From positions 1-64,000 of the forward strand of contig JACRDA010000042.1 in assembly GCA_016212965.1 (NCBI GenBank): a stretch of 64,000 nt of DNA. Direction: 5' to 3'. The position numbers were made by a program, and so were the translations under genes. Below the pieces are notes generated by a model, which saw only the letters and a list, made by a program, of their open reading frames with translations, was not told where the DNA came from and did no database searches. Shown here piece by piece: positions 19,127 to 27,737 of this stretch. Each line of letters begins with the position of its first letter. The stretch's first letter is position 1. This DNA comes from Myxococcales bacterium. GTDB lineage: Bacteria > Myxococcota_A > Polyangia > Polyangiales > Polyangiaceae.

Positions 19127-19771
19127 GTGTTTCGTCTCTTCGGTCTGACGGGCGGCGTCGCCTCGGGCAAGAGCAGCGTCGCGGCGTGCTTCCGGCGCCA
19201 CGGCCTCGACGTCATCGACGCCGACGCCCTCGCGCGCGAGCTCGTGGTGCCCGGCTCGGAGGCGCTCGGCGAGATCGTCGCTCTGTTCGGCGCCGAGGTG
19301 CTCGGGCCGACGGGTGAGCTCGATCGGGCCAGGGTCGGCACGCTCACCTTCGCGGACGCCGACAAGCGCCGTCGCCTGAACGCCATCCTGCACCCGCGCA
19401 TCGGGCTCGAGACCGTGCGCCGCGCCGCCGCCCTCGAGGCTCGCGGCAAGCGGCTCGCGTGCTACGAGGCGGCGCTCATCGTCGAGAACGGCCTCGCGGA
19501 CGCCTTTCGGCCGCTCGTCGTCGTGGCCCTGCCCGAGCCGTTGCAGCTCGCTCGGTTGATGGCGCGGAGCGGTCTCGGCGAGGCGGAGGCGCGCCGCCGC
19601 ATCGCCGCCCAGAGACCGCTCGCCGACAAGGTGGCCGTCGCCGACTACGTGATCGACAACTCCGGCACCCCGGCCGAGCTCGAGGCCGAGGCCGCGCGGG
19701 TGCTCGGGGAAATCCGGGCGCGTTTCGACCCGCGGCCGCCGGCCGGGCCCGCGCCCGACCGGGCGGCGTGA
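19127..19771 (+). CDS. coaE: Dephospho-CoA kinase
   Basis: CoaE carries out the last step of coenzyme A synthesis, phosphorylating the ribose 3'-OH of dephospho-CoA. The 214-residue protein starts at GTG 19127. It has the P-loop 'GLTGGVASGKSSVAACF' at residues 6-22, 'GLDVIDADALARELV' (CoA-binding region), 'LNAILHPRI' and the lid-region Arg-rich helix 'LARLMARSGLGEAEARRRI'. The end has 'YVIDNSGTPAELEAEAARV', typical of the family. Confidence 0.95.
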   Translation: MFRLFGLTGGVASGKSSVAACFRRHGLDVIDADALARELVVPGSEALGEIVALFGAEVLGPTGELDRARVGTLTFADADKRRRLNAILHPRIGLETVRRAAALEARGKRLACYEAALIVENGLADAFRPLVVVALPEPLQLARLMARSGLGEAEARRRIAAQRPLADKVAVADYVIDNSGTPAELEAEAARVLGEIRARFDPRPPAGPAPDRAA

Positions 19772-19853
19772 GAGCGCGCGGCCGCGGCGCTCGACGGGCC
19801 GGTGCGCTCCGGTCGCCTTGACGGCGCGCCCGGAATGGCGACACTGTACATCC

Positions 19854-21083
19854 GTGCGGTCGTTTCGCGACAGACTGGGGCAGCTCGCAGCGCGGACGCC
19901 GCGCCTGGCGACACCCGACTTCGCTGCGCCGCTCGCGGCCGAGCTCGGGCTCACGCCTCCTATGGGACCGGCGACGCCGCGGCCCGCTCCGGGCTGGCCC
20001 TACGTGCCGCGCGACGCCCTGCAGGTCGTCCGCGCCCTGCGCACGTTCGGCGCGAGCACCGGGGTCGCGGTGCGCCGCGCCGAGCTCGACCGCGAGGTCG
20101 TCACGGGCACGCTGGCGCTCGGCGAGGCGCTCAGCGCCGATCGCGCGGTCCTGTCCCTGCTCGCCCTGTCGCCGGAGCTCGCCGGCGTCGACCTCGAGCG
20201 CGCCCTCTACCTCGACTTCGAGACGACGGGCTTGGGGGGTAGCGGGTGCTTCGCCTTCCTCGCGGGCATGTGCTGGTTCGAGGGCGGGCGCTTCGTGCTC
20301 GAGCAGCTGCTCTTGACGGAGCCGGACGACGAGCCCGAGCTCATCCTGCGCGTCGCCGCGCGCATCGCCGCGAGCGAGGTGGTCGTCAGCTACAACGGCA
20401 AGAGCTTCGATCTGCCGCTCCTGCGCGGCCGGCTGGCGCTGCACCGCGCCGAGCCCTTGCCGCCGCGGCCGATGCTCGACCTGCTCCACCTGGCGCGGCG
20501 TGTCCATCGCTCGCGCGCCTTCCGCAAGACGCTGCGCACGGTCGAGGTCGAGGTGCTCGGGCTCGGACGCGGCCCCGACGTCGCCGGCGAGGAGATCGCG
20601 GCGCGCTACCACCACTACCTGCGCAGTGGCGACTTCGAGCCGCTGTGGCCGGTCGTGGACCACAACGCGGCCGACGTGCTCGCCATGCTGGGCCTGGTCG
20701 GCTTCTACGGCGCGCCCTTCGAGCGGCTCGCCGCCGACGAGCTCGCCGACGTGGCGCGGGTCTTCCGGCGCGCCGGGGCGCTCGATCGGGCGCTCGACGC
20801 GGCCGAGCTCGCAGTCGGGCGCGAGCGCTCGGCCGGTGCGCTGCGGGCGCGAGCCGAGGTCCAGAAGGCGCGCGGCGACGTCGCGGCGGCGCTCGCGGAT
20901 CTCGAGGTCCTGCTCGAGGGGGTCGACGACCCGGCGGCACGCCTCGAGCTCGCGAAGCTCTACGAGCACCACGTGCGTGCGCCGGCGCGCGCCCTCGCGC
21001 TCGTGGAGCAAGGCACGGCCGAGCCGGCGCCCGCGCGCGAGCGGCGGCGCCAGCGCTTGGTGCGGAAGCTCCGCGCCCGCTGA
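19854..21083 (+). CDS. mrfB: MrfB/YprB-type DEDD exonuclease with C-terminal TPR-like region
   Basis: MrfB is a metal-dependent 3'-5' DNA exonuclease that works with MrfA in B. subtilis. I chose GTG 19854 (409 aa) over TTG 19818. The RNase H-like core shows the DEDD acidic motifs in order: 'LYLDFETTGLGG' near residue 120, 'VVSYNGKSFDLPLLRGRL' near 180 and 'VVDHNAADVLAMLGLVG' near 270. The ~120 C-terminal residues are helical repeats ('AGALDRALDAAELAVGRERS') that match the TPR end of YprB. In Firmicutes the two genes are adjacent; here mrfA is 4.8 kb away on the other strand. Confidence 0.82.
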   Translation: MRSFRDRLGQLAARTPRLATPDFAAPLAAELGLTPPMGPATPRPAPGWPYVPRDALQVVRALRTFGASTGVAVRRAELDREVVTGTLALGEALSADRAVLSLLALSPELAGVDLERALYLDFETTGLGGSGCFAFLAGMCWFEGGRFVLEQLLLTEPDDEPELILRVAARIAASEVVVSYNGKSFDLPLLRGRLALHRAEPLPPRPMLDLLHLARRVHRSRAFRKTLRTVEVEVLGLGRGPDVAGEEIAARYHHYLRSGDFEPLWPVVDHNAADVLAMLGLVGFYGAPFERLAADELADVARVFRRAGALDRALDAAELAVGRERSAGALRARAEVQKARGDVAAALADLEVLLEGVDDPAARLELAKLYEHHVRAPARALALVEQGTAEPAPARERRRQRLVRKLRAR

Positions 21084-21163
21084 GCACGCGCTTCCGAAGA
21101 CCATCGGAGCTCGTTCGGCGGCGGCGCTCGATTCCCGCGCGGCACTAGGCTAGAGTCGCCGCA

Positions 21164-21814
21164 ATGATCACCGTCGGGTGCGCGGGATTTCCAGTGCCGG
21201 CGACCCGGTACTTCCGCGAGTTTTCGTTCGTGGAAGTGCAGGAGACGCATTTGTCGATGCCGGGGCGCGGGACCATCCGGCGCTGGCGGCGCGAGGCGCC
21301 GAGCGGCTTTCGGTTCGCGCTCCTCGGTCCGCGCAACGTCGGCCAGGAAGGCTTCCGGGTGGGCAAGGTCACCGAGACCGCGCTCGACAGCATCGTCAGC
21401 GTGGCCGACGCCCTGCAAGCGACGATCGCCGTGTTCGTGGCGCCGGTCGAGTTCACGCCGGGGCGGGCCAACAAGGCGGTGCTGAAGGAGTTCCTCGCGG
21501 ACGTCCGCAAGCGCTTCGACGTCGTGGTGTTCGAGCCGTGCGAGGGCTGGGACCTCGACGAGTGCGACGGGCTCGCCGAGCAGGTGGACGCGCTCGTGGC
21601 GCGCGACCCGCTCACGCACGGCCTGTCGAAGCGGAAAGTCGCTTACTACCGCCTCCACGGGCCCGCCGGCCACAAGTCGCGCTACGAGGACCCCGCCATC
21701 GAAAAGCTCGCCGAGATCGCCAGCGCCGCGCCGCACGACAAGGCGACGTACGTGTTCACGAACGTCGACATGTTCGCGGACGCGAAGCGCTTCAAGAAGG
21801 CGCTGAAGGGCTGA
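21164..21814 (+). CDS. DUF72 family protein
   Basis: A 216-residue TIM-barrel-like protein of unknown function. Family signs are the opening 'MITVGCAGFPVPATRYFREF' with 'VEVQETHLSMP', the middle 'FRFALLGPRNVGQEGF', and the end 'AYYRLHGPAGHKSRY' then 'ATYVFTNVDMFADAKRF'. A -10-like TAGAGT at 21151-21156 lies 7 nt before the ATG, with no clear Shine-Dalgarno. The 3' end overlaps the converging lnt gene by 23 nt. Confidence 0.85.
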   Translation: MITVGCAGFPVPATRYFREFSFVEVQETHLSMPGRGTIRRWRREAPSGFRFALLGPRNVGQEGFRVGKVTETALDSIVSVADALQATIAVFVAPVEFTPGRANKAVLKEFLADVRKRFDVVVFEPCEGWDLDECDGLAEQVDALVARDPLTHGLSKRKVAYYRLHGPAGHKSRYEDPAIEKLAEIASAAPHDKATYVFTNVDMFADAKRFKKALKG

Positions 21815-23444
21815 CGGGCGGCTCGGTCGGCGCGGCCGACCGGGGCTTCTTGCGGCGGAACGGCCACGCCACGTCGCGCCAGCTCTCACCGCGGCGCGGG
21901 CGGCGCCACACGGCGCAGCACACGCTCGCGGCCGTCACGAGCCACCACGGCGCCTGGCCGAGCACGGCAAAGGGCGTCGTGGCGCGCATGTAGCCCGCCG
22001 TCCCGAGCAGCGTCTCCTCGCGGTAGGTGCCGCTCGCGAGCGCGAGCCGTCCGGTCGGCTCCACGATCGCGCTGACGCCGCTGTTGGCCGCGCGCACGAG
22101 GTAGCGCCGGTGCTCGACGGACCGGAACTTGGCGAGCGCGAGGTGCACCCACGGCTCGGCCGTGTCGCCGAACCAGGTGTCGTTCGTGAGGTTGACGAAC
22201 AGATCGGGGTCGCCGACGCGCACCAGCTCGTTCACGTAGCTCGGCAGGATGTCCTCGTAGCAGATCATCGCCGCGAGCCGGTGCTCGCCGAGGGGCAGGG
22301 GGGCGAGCGAGGTGCCCGGGGAGAAGCGGCCCGAGTTGGGCGAGATGTCGTAGAGGAACGGGAAGGTCTCGCCGAGCGGCAGGTACTCGCCGAACATGAG
22401 CAGGAACTGCTTGTCGTAGCGCCCCAGGACGGCGCCCGTCCCGTCCGTGGCGAGCGCCGTGTTGAACGCCTGCATGCTTCGGCGCGGGTCGAGCTGTTCG
22501 GCGTCCGGGCGGGGACGCGACACCACCGTGCCGACGATGGTCGGCACCCCGAGCCCCGCGGTGAGCTCGCGCGGCACGCGCTCGCGGTAGTCGCCCTCGC
22601 CGTAGTGGTTCTGGACGGCGCCCTCGCTCCACAGCACGAGCTCCGCGCCGGCAGCCTTGAGCTCGAGGGTGTGCGCGATGTGACGCTCGGCCACGCGCGG
22701 GACGCGCCGCGTGAGGGGCAGGTTCGGCTGCACGATGCCGATGCGCACCTTCTCGGCCGCCTCCATGGCGCGCTCGACCGCCGCGAGGCGCAGCGCCCCG
22801 TAGCCGAGCGCCACGAGCGGCGCCGCGACCCCGGCGACGAGGACGGCGCGGCCCGCGCGTCGCCGCGCGCGCCGCGCGACGACGAGCTCGGCGAGCGCCA
22901 GGTTCGGGGCGACGAGGGCGAGGCTCACGGCGATGGGGCCGCCGAGCTCGGCGAGCTGGATCAGGAGCGGCACGGCGTGCAGCGTCGCGCCGAAGTACCA
23001 CGGGAAGAGCAGCGGGTAGACGAGCTCGCTCGCCACGAACGCCGCGGCGAACAGCGGCGCGTGGGGCCAGCCGCGCACCGCGCCGCGCGCGTAGAGCCAG
23101 GTCGCGAAGCCCATCCGGCCGCCCTGGTAGCAGCTCAGCAGGAACATGAAGAGCAGGCACAGGGGCCAGCCGAAGCCGCTGTAGGTGCGGAGCATCTCGT
23201 AGAGCCAGTAGAAGCCCGCGAGCGTCCCCACGATGCCGCTCACCCAGCCGAGCGCGAAGGCGCGCCGCACCGGCTGGTCGCGCACCGCGACGAGCAGCGG
23301 CACGTGCGCGACGAGCGCGAGGGGCCACAGGCCGACGCCGGGGAAGGCGAGGAAGTAGAGCGCCGCCGACAGCGCGGCGAGGGCGTACGCCGGGGCGGTG
23401 CGGAGCCGCTCTGCGGGGGCCGGCCGGGGCTCGGGCTCGCTCAT
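21792..23444 (-). CDS. lnt: Apolipoprotein N-acyltransferase
   Basis: Lnt adds the third acyl chain to the N-terminal Cys of lipoproteins in the inner membrane, a step needed for sorting by Lol. I chose ATG 23444 (550 aa); the frame is open upstream but only with Arg-rich non-homologous sequence. Residues ~15-220 form about six or seven membrane helices. The nitrilase-like periplasmic domain follows, with the Glu in 'LVLWSEGAVQN', the Lys in 'RYDKQFLLMFGEYLPLGE' and the nucleophile Cys in 'AAMICYEDILPSY'. 'NLTNDTWFGDTAEPWVHLAL' is also a family signature. A final membrane helix lies near residue 500 and a basic tail follows. All catalytic residues are present. Confidence 0.95.
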   Translation of the reverse strand: MSEPEPRPAPAERLRTAPAYALAALSAALYFLAFPGVGLWPLALVAHVPLLVAVRDQPVRRAFALGWVSGIVGTLAGFYWLYEMLRTYSGFGWPLCLLFMFLLSCYQGGRMGFATWLYARGAVRGWPHAPLFAAAFVASELVYPLLFPWYFGATLHAVPLLIQLAELGGPIAVSLALVAPNLALAELVVARRARRRAGRAVLVAGVAAPLVALGYGALRLAAVERAMEAAEKVRIGIVQPNLPLTRRVPRVAERHIAHTLELKAAGAELVLWSEGAVQNHYGEGDYRERVPRELTAGLGVPTIVGTVVSRPRPDAEQLDPRRSMQAFNTALATDGTGAVLGRYDKQFLLMFGEYLPLGETFPFLYDISPNSGRFSPGTSLAPLPLGEHRLAAMICYEDILPSYVNELVRVGDPDLFVNLTNDTWFGDTAEPWVHLALAKFRSVEHRRYLVRAANSGVSAIVEPTGRLALASGTYREETLLGTAGYMRATTPFAVLGQAPWWLVTAASVCCAVWRRPRRGESWRDVAWPFRRKKPRSAAPTEPPVSPSAPS

Positions 23445-23608
23445 GGTCGGTTGGGCCTCTACCACAGTTGGGCGCGCCGGTACGCGCCGCGTGACCCCCC
23501 CAGGCGCGTGAGCTTGCGCACGCCGTGCACGACCACCACGGTCTACGCGCCGCGCGACCGGCTGCCGCGGCTCGCACGGCGTGGTACGCTGGCCCGAGGC
23601 GAGCAAAT
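23445..23608. other. Divergent promoter region, lnt / sensor kinase
   Basis: These 164 nt separate the divergent lnt and kinase genes. A -10-like TACGCT (23585-23590) lies 18 nt upstream of the TTG start of the kinase. On the lnt side a TAGAGG-type element lies about 17 nt before its ATG. No other structure is visible. Confidence 0.35.
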
Positions 23609-24853
23609 TTGGCGCGTATCGTTCACATCGAAGACGACCCCGCCAACCGCTTGCTCGTGCGCAAGCTCCTCGAGCGCGCCGGCCACGAGGTGCTCGACGC
23701 CGCCGACGGCATCGAGGGCGTGCGCGCGGCCCTCGGCGCGCGCCCGGAGCTCGTGCTCGTGGACCTCAACATCCCCGGGCTCGACGGCTACGAGGTGACC
23801 CTGCGCCTGCGCGGGGAGCCCGCCCTGCGGGGTGTGCCCATCATCGCCATCACGGCCGAGGGAGATCGCGACACGAGCCTGGCGGTCGGCTGCGACGGCT
23901 TTCTCCAGAAGCCGATCGACGCGCGCACCTTCGCGAGCACCATCGAGCGCTACCTCGGGGGGGCGCGCGACAGCCAGCCGCCCATGCGCAGCGCGCGCTT
24001 GCGACAGCAGAGCCAGCGCATCGTGGCGCACCTGGAGCAGAAGGTCGCGGAGCTGTCCGGCGCCAACGAGCGGCTGCGCGAGGTGGACGCGGCGCGGAGC
24101 GCCTTCTACCGCAACATCTCCCACGAGCTCGCGACCCCGATGACGCCCATCGTGGGCTACCTGAAGCTCCTGCTCGACGAGGAGCTCGGCCCGCTCGAGC
24201 CGGCGCAGCGCCGGGCGCTCGGCGCCATGGAGGAGTGCACGGCGCGGCTGCGGCGCACGGTCGACAACCTGCTCGACGTCACGGGCCTCGAGACCGGGCG
24301 GCTGCGCTTCGCCCGCTTCGAGTACGATCTGCTCGACGCCACGCGCCGCGCGATCGCGTCGGTCGCCGATCGCGCCGCCGAGAAGAACCTGCGCCTCGTC
24401 GAGGAGCTGCCGCGCGGCCCCATGCCCGCGCTCGGCGACGGCGTGCGCGTGCAGCGCGCCATCGCGCAGCTGCTCGACAACGCGCTCAAGTTCACGCCCG
24501 GCGGCGGGGTCATCGGCGTGCGCGTGACGCGCCTCCCGACGCAGAGCTACGAGCTGTGCGTGGCCGACACCGGGCCCGGCGTGCCGGCGGACAAGGGCGA
24601 CCGGATCTTCGAGGCCTTCTACCAGGTGGACGCCTCCGTGACGCGCGAGCACGGTGGGGTGGGGGTGGGGCTCGCCATCGCGCGCCGCACGGCGCGCGGG
24701 CACGGAGGCGAGCTGCGGGTGCGGCCTCCCTCGAGCGAGGCCTTCGGTGGGGTGCGCTTCGGCGGCGCCGCCTTCGTCATGACGATCGCGGAGCGTGCGC
24801 CGGACGAGGTCGAGGCGGCGCTCGGGCGCCAGACCTCGGAGGCCTCCTCGTGA
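23609..24853 (+). CDS. Response-regulator receiver/histidine kinase hybrid
   Basis: I place the start at TTG 23609 (414 aa), preceded by GAGGCGAG; the frame runs further upstream without homology. An N-terminal receiver domain (1-~118) has the acidic pair near residues 8-10, phospho-acceptor D52 in 'LVLVDLNIPGLDGYE' and K101. A short coiled coil (~128-160) leads to a HisKA domain with H172 in 'NISHELATPMTPIVGYLKLL' and a HATPase with N-box 'QLLDNALKFTPGGG', 'VADTGPGVP' and 'GGVGVGLAIARR'. No membrane segment is present, so it is a cytosolic kinase whose own receiver likely controls it. The stop overlaps the next gene by 4 nt. No cognate regulator adjoins. Confidence 0.88.
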   Translation: MARIVHIEDDPANRLLVRKLLERAGHEVLDAADGIEGVRAALGARPELVLVDLNIPGLDGYEVTLRLRGEPALRGVPIIAITAEGDRDTSLAVGCDGFLQKPIDARTFASTIERYLGGARDSQPPMRSARLRQQSQRIVAHLEQKVAELSGANERLREVDAARSAFYRNISHELATPMTPIVGYLKLLLDEELGPLEPAQRRALGAMEECTARLRRTVDNLLDVTGLETGRLRFARFEYDLLDATRRAIASVADRAAEKNLRLVEELPRGPMPALGDGVRVQRAIAQLLDNALKFTPGGGVIGVRVTRLPTQSYELCVADTGPGVPADKGDRIFEAFYQVDASVTREHGGVGVGLAIARRTARGHGGELRVRPPSSEAFGGVRFGGAAFVMTIAERAPDEVEAALGRQTSEASS

Positions 24854-26025
24854 CGGCGTCGAGCGGCGACGGCGGCGTGTACCTCGACTGGAACGCGACG
24901 ACGCCGCCCCATCCGAGCGTGCTCGCGGCGTGGAGCGCCGCGCTCTCGTCCGGTTGGGCGAACGCCTCGAGCGTGCACCGCGCCGGCCAGCGCGCCCGTG
25001 CCCTGCTCGACGCGGCCCGCGAGGCGGTCGCTCTCTTGCTCGGCTTCGAGCCTGGCGACGTCGCGCTCACGTCCGGAGGCACCGAGGCGAACAACCTCGC
25101 GCTGCTCGGCCTGTTCCCGCCGGGCGCGACCGGGGCGGTCGTGGTGGGTGGCGTGGAGCACCCCTCGGTGGCGCGCGCGGCAGCGAGCCTCGCGGCGCGC
25201 GGGATCGCGGTCGAGGTGGCGGCGCCCGCCCCGAGCGGGCGCGTCGAGCCCGCCGCGGTAGCGCGGGCCCTCGCAGCGCTGCCGAACGTGTCGGGGCCGC
25301 GCGTCGTGTCGCTGCAGAGCGTCAACCACGAGACCGGCGTGCTGCAGCCCGTCGCCGAGGTGGCCGCGCTGGCGCATCGCGCCCGAGCGCTGCTCCACGT
25401 CGACGCGGTCCAGGGCGCGGGCAAGCTCGAACGGTCGGCATGGGGGGACGCCGACCTCGTCACCATGGCGGGCCACAAGATCCGGGGGCCCAAGGGCACG
25501 GGTGCCGTGGCGTGGCGCCGCGGCGTGCGGCTCGTGCCGGTCCTCGCAGGTGGCGCCCAGGAGCGCGGCCTGCGGCCCGGGACGCAGGACGCGGCCGCGG
25601 CGGCTGGTCTCGCCGTCGCGTGCCGGCGCGCCCCCGAGCACCGCGCGGCCACCGCAGCCGTCGCCCCGCTGCGCGACCGCCTGGAGCGAGAGCTCGTCGA
25701 CGCCGGTGCGCGGCTCGGCATCGAGGTCGTCCGGAACGGGACCGCCGAGCGCGTGGCCCACGTCTCGAGCCTGGCGTTCGTCGGCTGGCGGGGCGCCGAG
25801 CTCTGCGCCGCCCTCGATCTCGAGGGCGTCGCCGTCTCGAGCGGCGCGGCGTGCAGCGCCGGCACGCCCGAGGCGTCCGCCGTCGTCGCCGCGATGGCCG
25901 GCGCGGCGCGCGCCGAGGCCACGGTGCGACTTTCGCTCGGCGAGACCACCACGGCCCGCGAGGTCGAGGTCGCGCTCGAGGCCTTCCGCCGCGTGCTCGC
26001 GCGCGGACCGGCGCCGGAGCGCTGA
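24850..26025 (+). CDS. Cysteine desulfurase (NifS/IscS family)
   Basis: A PLP enzyme that takes sulfur from cysteine as a persulfide for Fe-S clusters or tRNA thiolation. Start GTG 24850 overlaps the kinase stop (391 aa). Motifs: 'VYLDWNATTPPHPSVL' at the N-terminus, 'SGGTEANNLALLG' near residue 75, 'SVNHETGVLQPV', the PLP-lysine in 'LVTMAGHKIRGPKGTGAVAW' near 205, and the persulfide Cys in 'VSSGAACSAGTPEAS' near 335. There are no isc or suf genes around it. Its coupling to a histidine kinase is unusual. It could be the partner of MnmA or an independent NifS-like enzyme. Confidence 0.9.
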   Translation: MTASSGDGGVYLDWNATTPPHPSVLAAWSAALSSGWANASSVHRAGQRARALLDAAREAVALLLGFEPGDVALTSGGTEANNLALLGLFPPGATGAVVVGGVEHPSVARAAASLAARGIAVEVAAPAPSGRVEPAAVARALAALPNVSGPRVVSLQSVNHETGVLQPVAEVAALAHRARALLHVDAVQGAGKLERSAWGDADLVTMAGHKIRGPKGTGAVAWRRGVRLVPVLAGGAQERGLRPGTQDAAAAAGLAVACRRAPEHRAATAAVAPLRDRLERELVDAGARLGIEVVRNGTAERVAHVSSLAFVGWRGAELCAALDLEGVAVSSGAACSAGTPEASAVVAAMAGAARAEATVRLSLGETTTAREVEVALEAFRRVLARGPAPER

Positions 26026-26159
26026 GGCTGCGCGAGCGTTCACTCGTCGAAACGACCTCAGCAAGCGCGCCACCCTCTCGCGTGTCGCCTCCAAGCGTGG
26101 GGTGCAAGGGGTCGAATGCAAAGCCCGCGCGGCCTCCCTCGCGGGTCACCTCGCGCAAT
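26026..26159. other. Convergent intergenic region
   Basis: 134 nt between converging genes. A CCCGCG/CGCGGG inverted repeat with a loop of about 10 nt near 26126-26147 could be a weak terminator. Nothing else is seen. Confidence 0.25.
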
Positions 26160-26945
26160 CTACTCAGTGGATTCGTCGCCGTCCACGGCACTGGCTGCAC
26201 GTTCAGCTGCGCCGGCTTGCGCCTCGTCGCGCCCGCGCTGGCGCCGCACCTCGTAGAGCGCGATGGCGGCGGCCACCGAGGCATTGAGCGACCCCACGCG
26301 ATCGCTCATCGGCAGGCGGGCGAGGGCCGAGCAGGCGCGCTTCACGGCGCGCGACACGCCACGGTCCTCGGCGCCGACCACGACCGCCGCGGGGCCCGAG
26401 AGATCGTGGTCGCCGAGCAGGGCCGAGGCGGCGGGATCGAGGGCGACGACGGTGAGCCCGCACTCGACGAGCGTCGCGACGGCGCCGTGCAGCGAGCGCG
26501 CGCGCACGAGGCGCGCGTGCTCCACGGCGCCGGCCGAGGCGCGGAACGTCGCCGGCGTGAGGGGCGCCGCCCCGTGCTCTCCGAACACGACCTCGCCCGT
26601 GCCGAGCGCCACGGCGCTCCGGATGGTCGCGCCGAAGTTCTGGGGGTCGGTCACGCCGTCGAGCAGCGTGACGGCGGCGTCCGGGCCGAGCGCGAGGTCC
26701 TCGACGTCCCACAGGCGGAGCTCGGGCGCCTCGGCGGCTGCACCCTGGTGGCGGCCGCCCTCGCTCAGCCGATCGAGGGCGGCGCGGCTCACGCGCTCGA
26801 GGACGGCACCGGAGCTCACGGCGAAGCGGCCGAGCGCCTCGAGCGCGGGGCCGCCGTCGGCCTGCAGGTAGATCTTGGCGACGCGCGCGCCATGGGCGCG
26901 CAGGGTCTCGCGCACCGGCTGGAGCCCGAACACGAGTCGGCTCAC
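26160..26945 (-). CDS. rlmB: TrmH/SpoU family rRNA 2'-O-methyltransferase, RlmB-like
   Basis: RlmB methylates the ribose of a guanosine in 23S rRNA using SAM through a trefoil-knot fold. The 261-residue protein has the substrate-binding L30-like N-domain ('LVFGLQPVRETLRAHG', residues 1-~75). Three SPOUT motifs follow: 'LLDGVTDPQNFGATIRSAV' near 112, 'VVVGAEDRGVSRAVKRAC' near 205 and 'LPMSDRVGSLNASVAAAIAL' near 228. The start overlaps the pyrF stop by 4 nt. RlmB versus another SpoU member is inferred from length and N-domain. Confidence 0.88.
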   Translation of the reverse strand: MSRLVFGLQPVRETLRAHGARVAKIYLQADGGPALEALGRFAVSSGAVLERVSRAALDRLSEGGRHQGAAAEAPELRLWDVEDLALGPDAAVTLLDGVTDPQNFGATIRSAVALGTGEVVFGEHGAAPLTPATFRASAGAVEHARLVRARSLHGAVATLVECGLTVVALDPAASALLGDHDLSGPAAVVVGAEDRGVSRAVKRACSALARLPMSDRVGSLNASVAAAIALYEVRRQRGRDEAQAGAAERAASAVDGDESTE

Positions 26946-27676
26946 GCGCGCCCGCGCGGGCCGAGGGCCATGTCGTCCACCACGGCGTCGGCCGCGGCCC
27001 GGCGGTCGCGGGCGTCGCGGATCGGTCGCCCGACCACGAGCACGTCGGCGCCGGCCGCGAGGGCCTCGGCGGGGCTCGCCACGCGCTTCTGGTCGCCGGC
27101 CCCGGTGGCGTCGCCGGGCAGGCGGATGCCGGGCGCGATGAGGGTCGCTTCGGGGAAGCGAGCGCGGAGCCGTGCGAGCTCACGGGGCGAGCACACGAAG
27201 GCGCGCACGCCGGCGGCCCACGCGACGTCGGCCAGGCGCTCGACCTGCTCGCCCGGCGAGCGTGGGAGCCCGAGCGCCTCCAGATCGCCCGCGTCGAGCG
27301 AGGTGAGCACGGTCACGGCCACGATCTGCGTGCCGCTCGTGCCCGCGGCGCGGACGGCGGCGGCGAGCATCGCAGCCCCGCCGAGCGCATGCACCGTGAG
27401 CAGGCGCGCGCCGAGCCGGGCGGCCTGCGCCGTGGCGCGCTCCACCGTGGCCGGGATGTCGCAGAGCTTGAGGTCGAGGAACACCTCGAAGCCGAGCGCG
27501 CGCATGCGCGCCACGACCTCGGGCCCGTGGGCGACGTAGAGCTCGAGCCCCACCTTGACGAGGCCCACGGCCCCCTGGAGCTCGCGGGCGACCGCGGCTG
27601 CCTCGTCGGAAGTGGGAAAATCCAGCGCGAAACACAGACGCGCCCGCGCACTGGCGCGCTCGATCTCGGTGGTCAC
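26942..27676 (-). CDS. pyrF: Orotidine 5'-phosphate decarboxylase
   Basis: PyrF forms UMP in the last step of pyrimidine synthesis. I chose GTG 27676 (244 aa). Motifs: 'LCFALDFPTSDEAAAVA' at the N-terminus, the catalytic DxKxxD motif 'EVFLDLKLCDIPATVERA' near residue 63, 'LLTVHALGGAAML', 'TVLTSLD' near 122 and the phosphate-binding end 'APGIRLPGD' plus 'GADVLVVGRPI'. It is translationally coupled to rlmB. Confidence 0.94.
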   Translation of the reverse strand: MTTEIERASARARLCFALDFPTSDEAAAVARELQGAVGLVKVGLELYVAHGPEVVARMRALGFEVFLDLKLCDIPATVERATAQAARLGARLLTVHALGGAAMLAAAVRAAGTSGTQIVAVTVLTSLDAGDLEALGLPRSPGEQVERLADVAWAAGVRAFVCSPRELARLRARFPEATLIAPGIRLPGDATGAGDQKRVASPAEALAAGADVLVVGRPIRDARDRRAAADAVVDDMALGPRGRA

Positions 27677-27737
27677 GTCGCTCCGGGCACGGGCGTCGCG
27701 GCCGTCAGATGTCGCTGCAGAGCGGGTCGCCCTTGCG

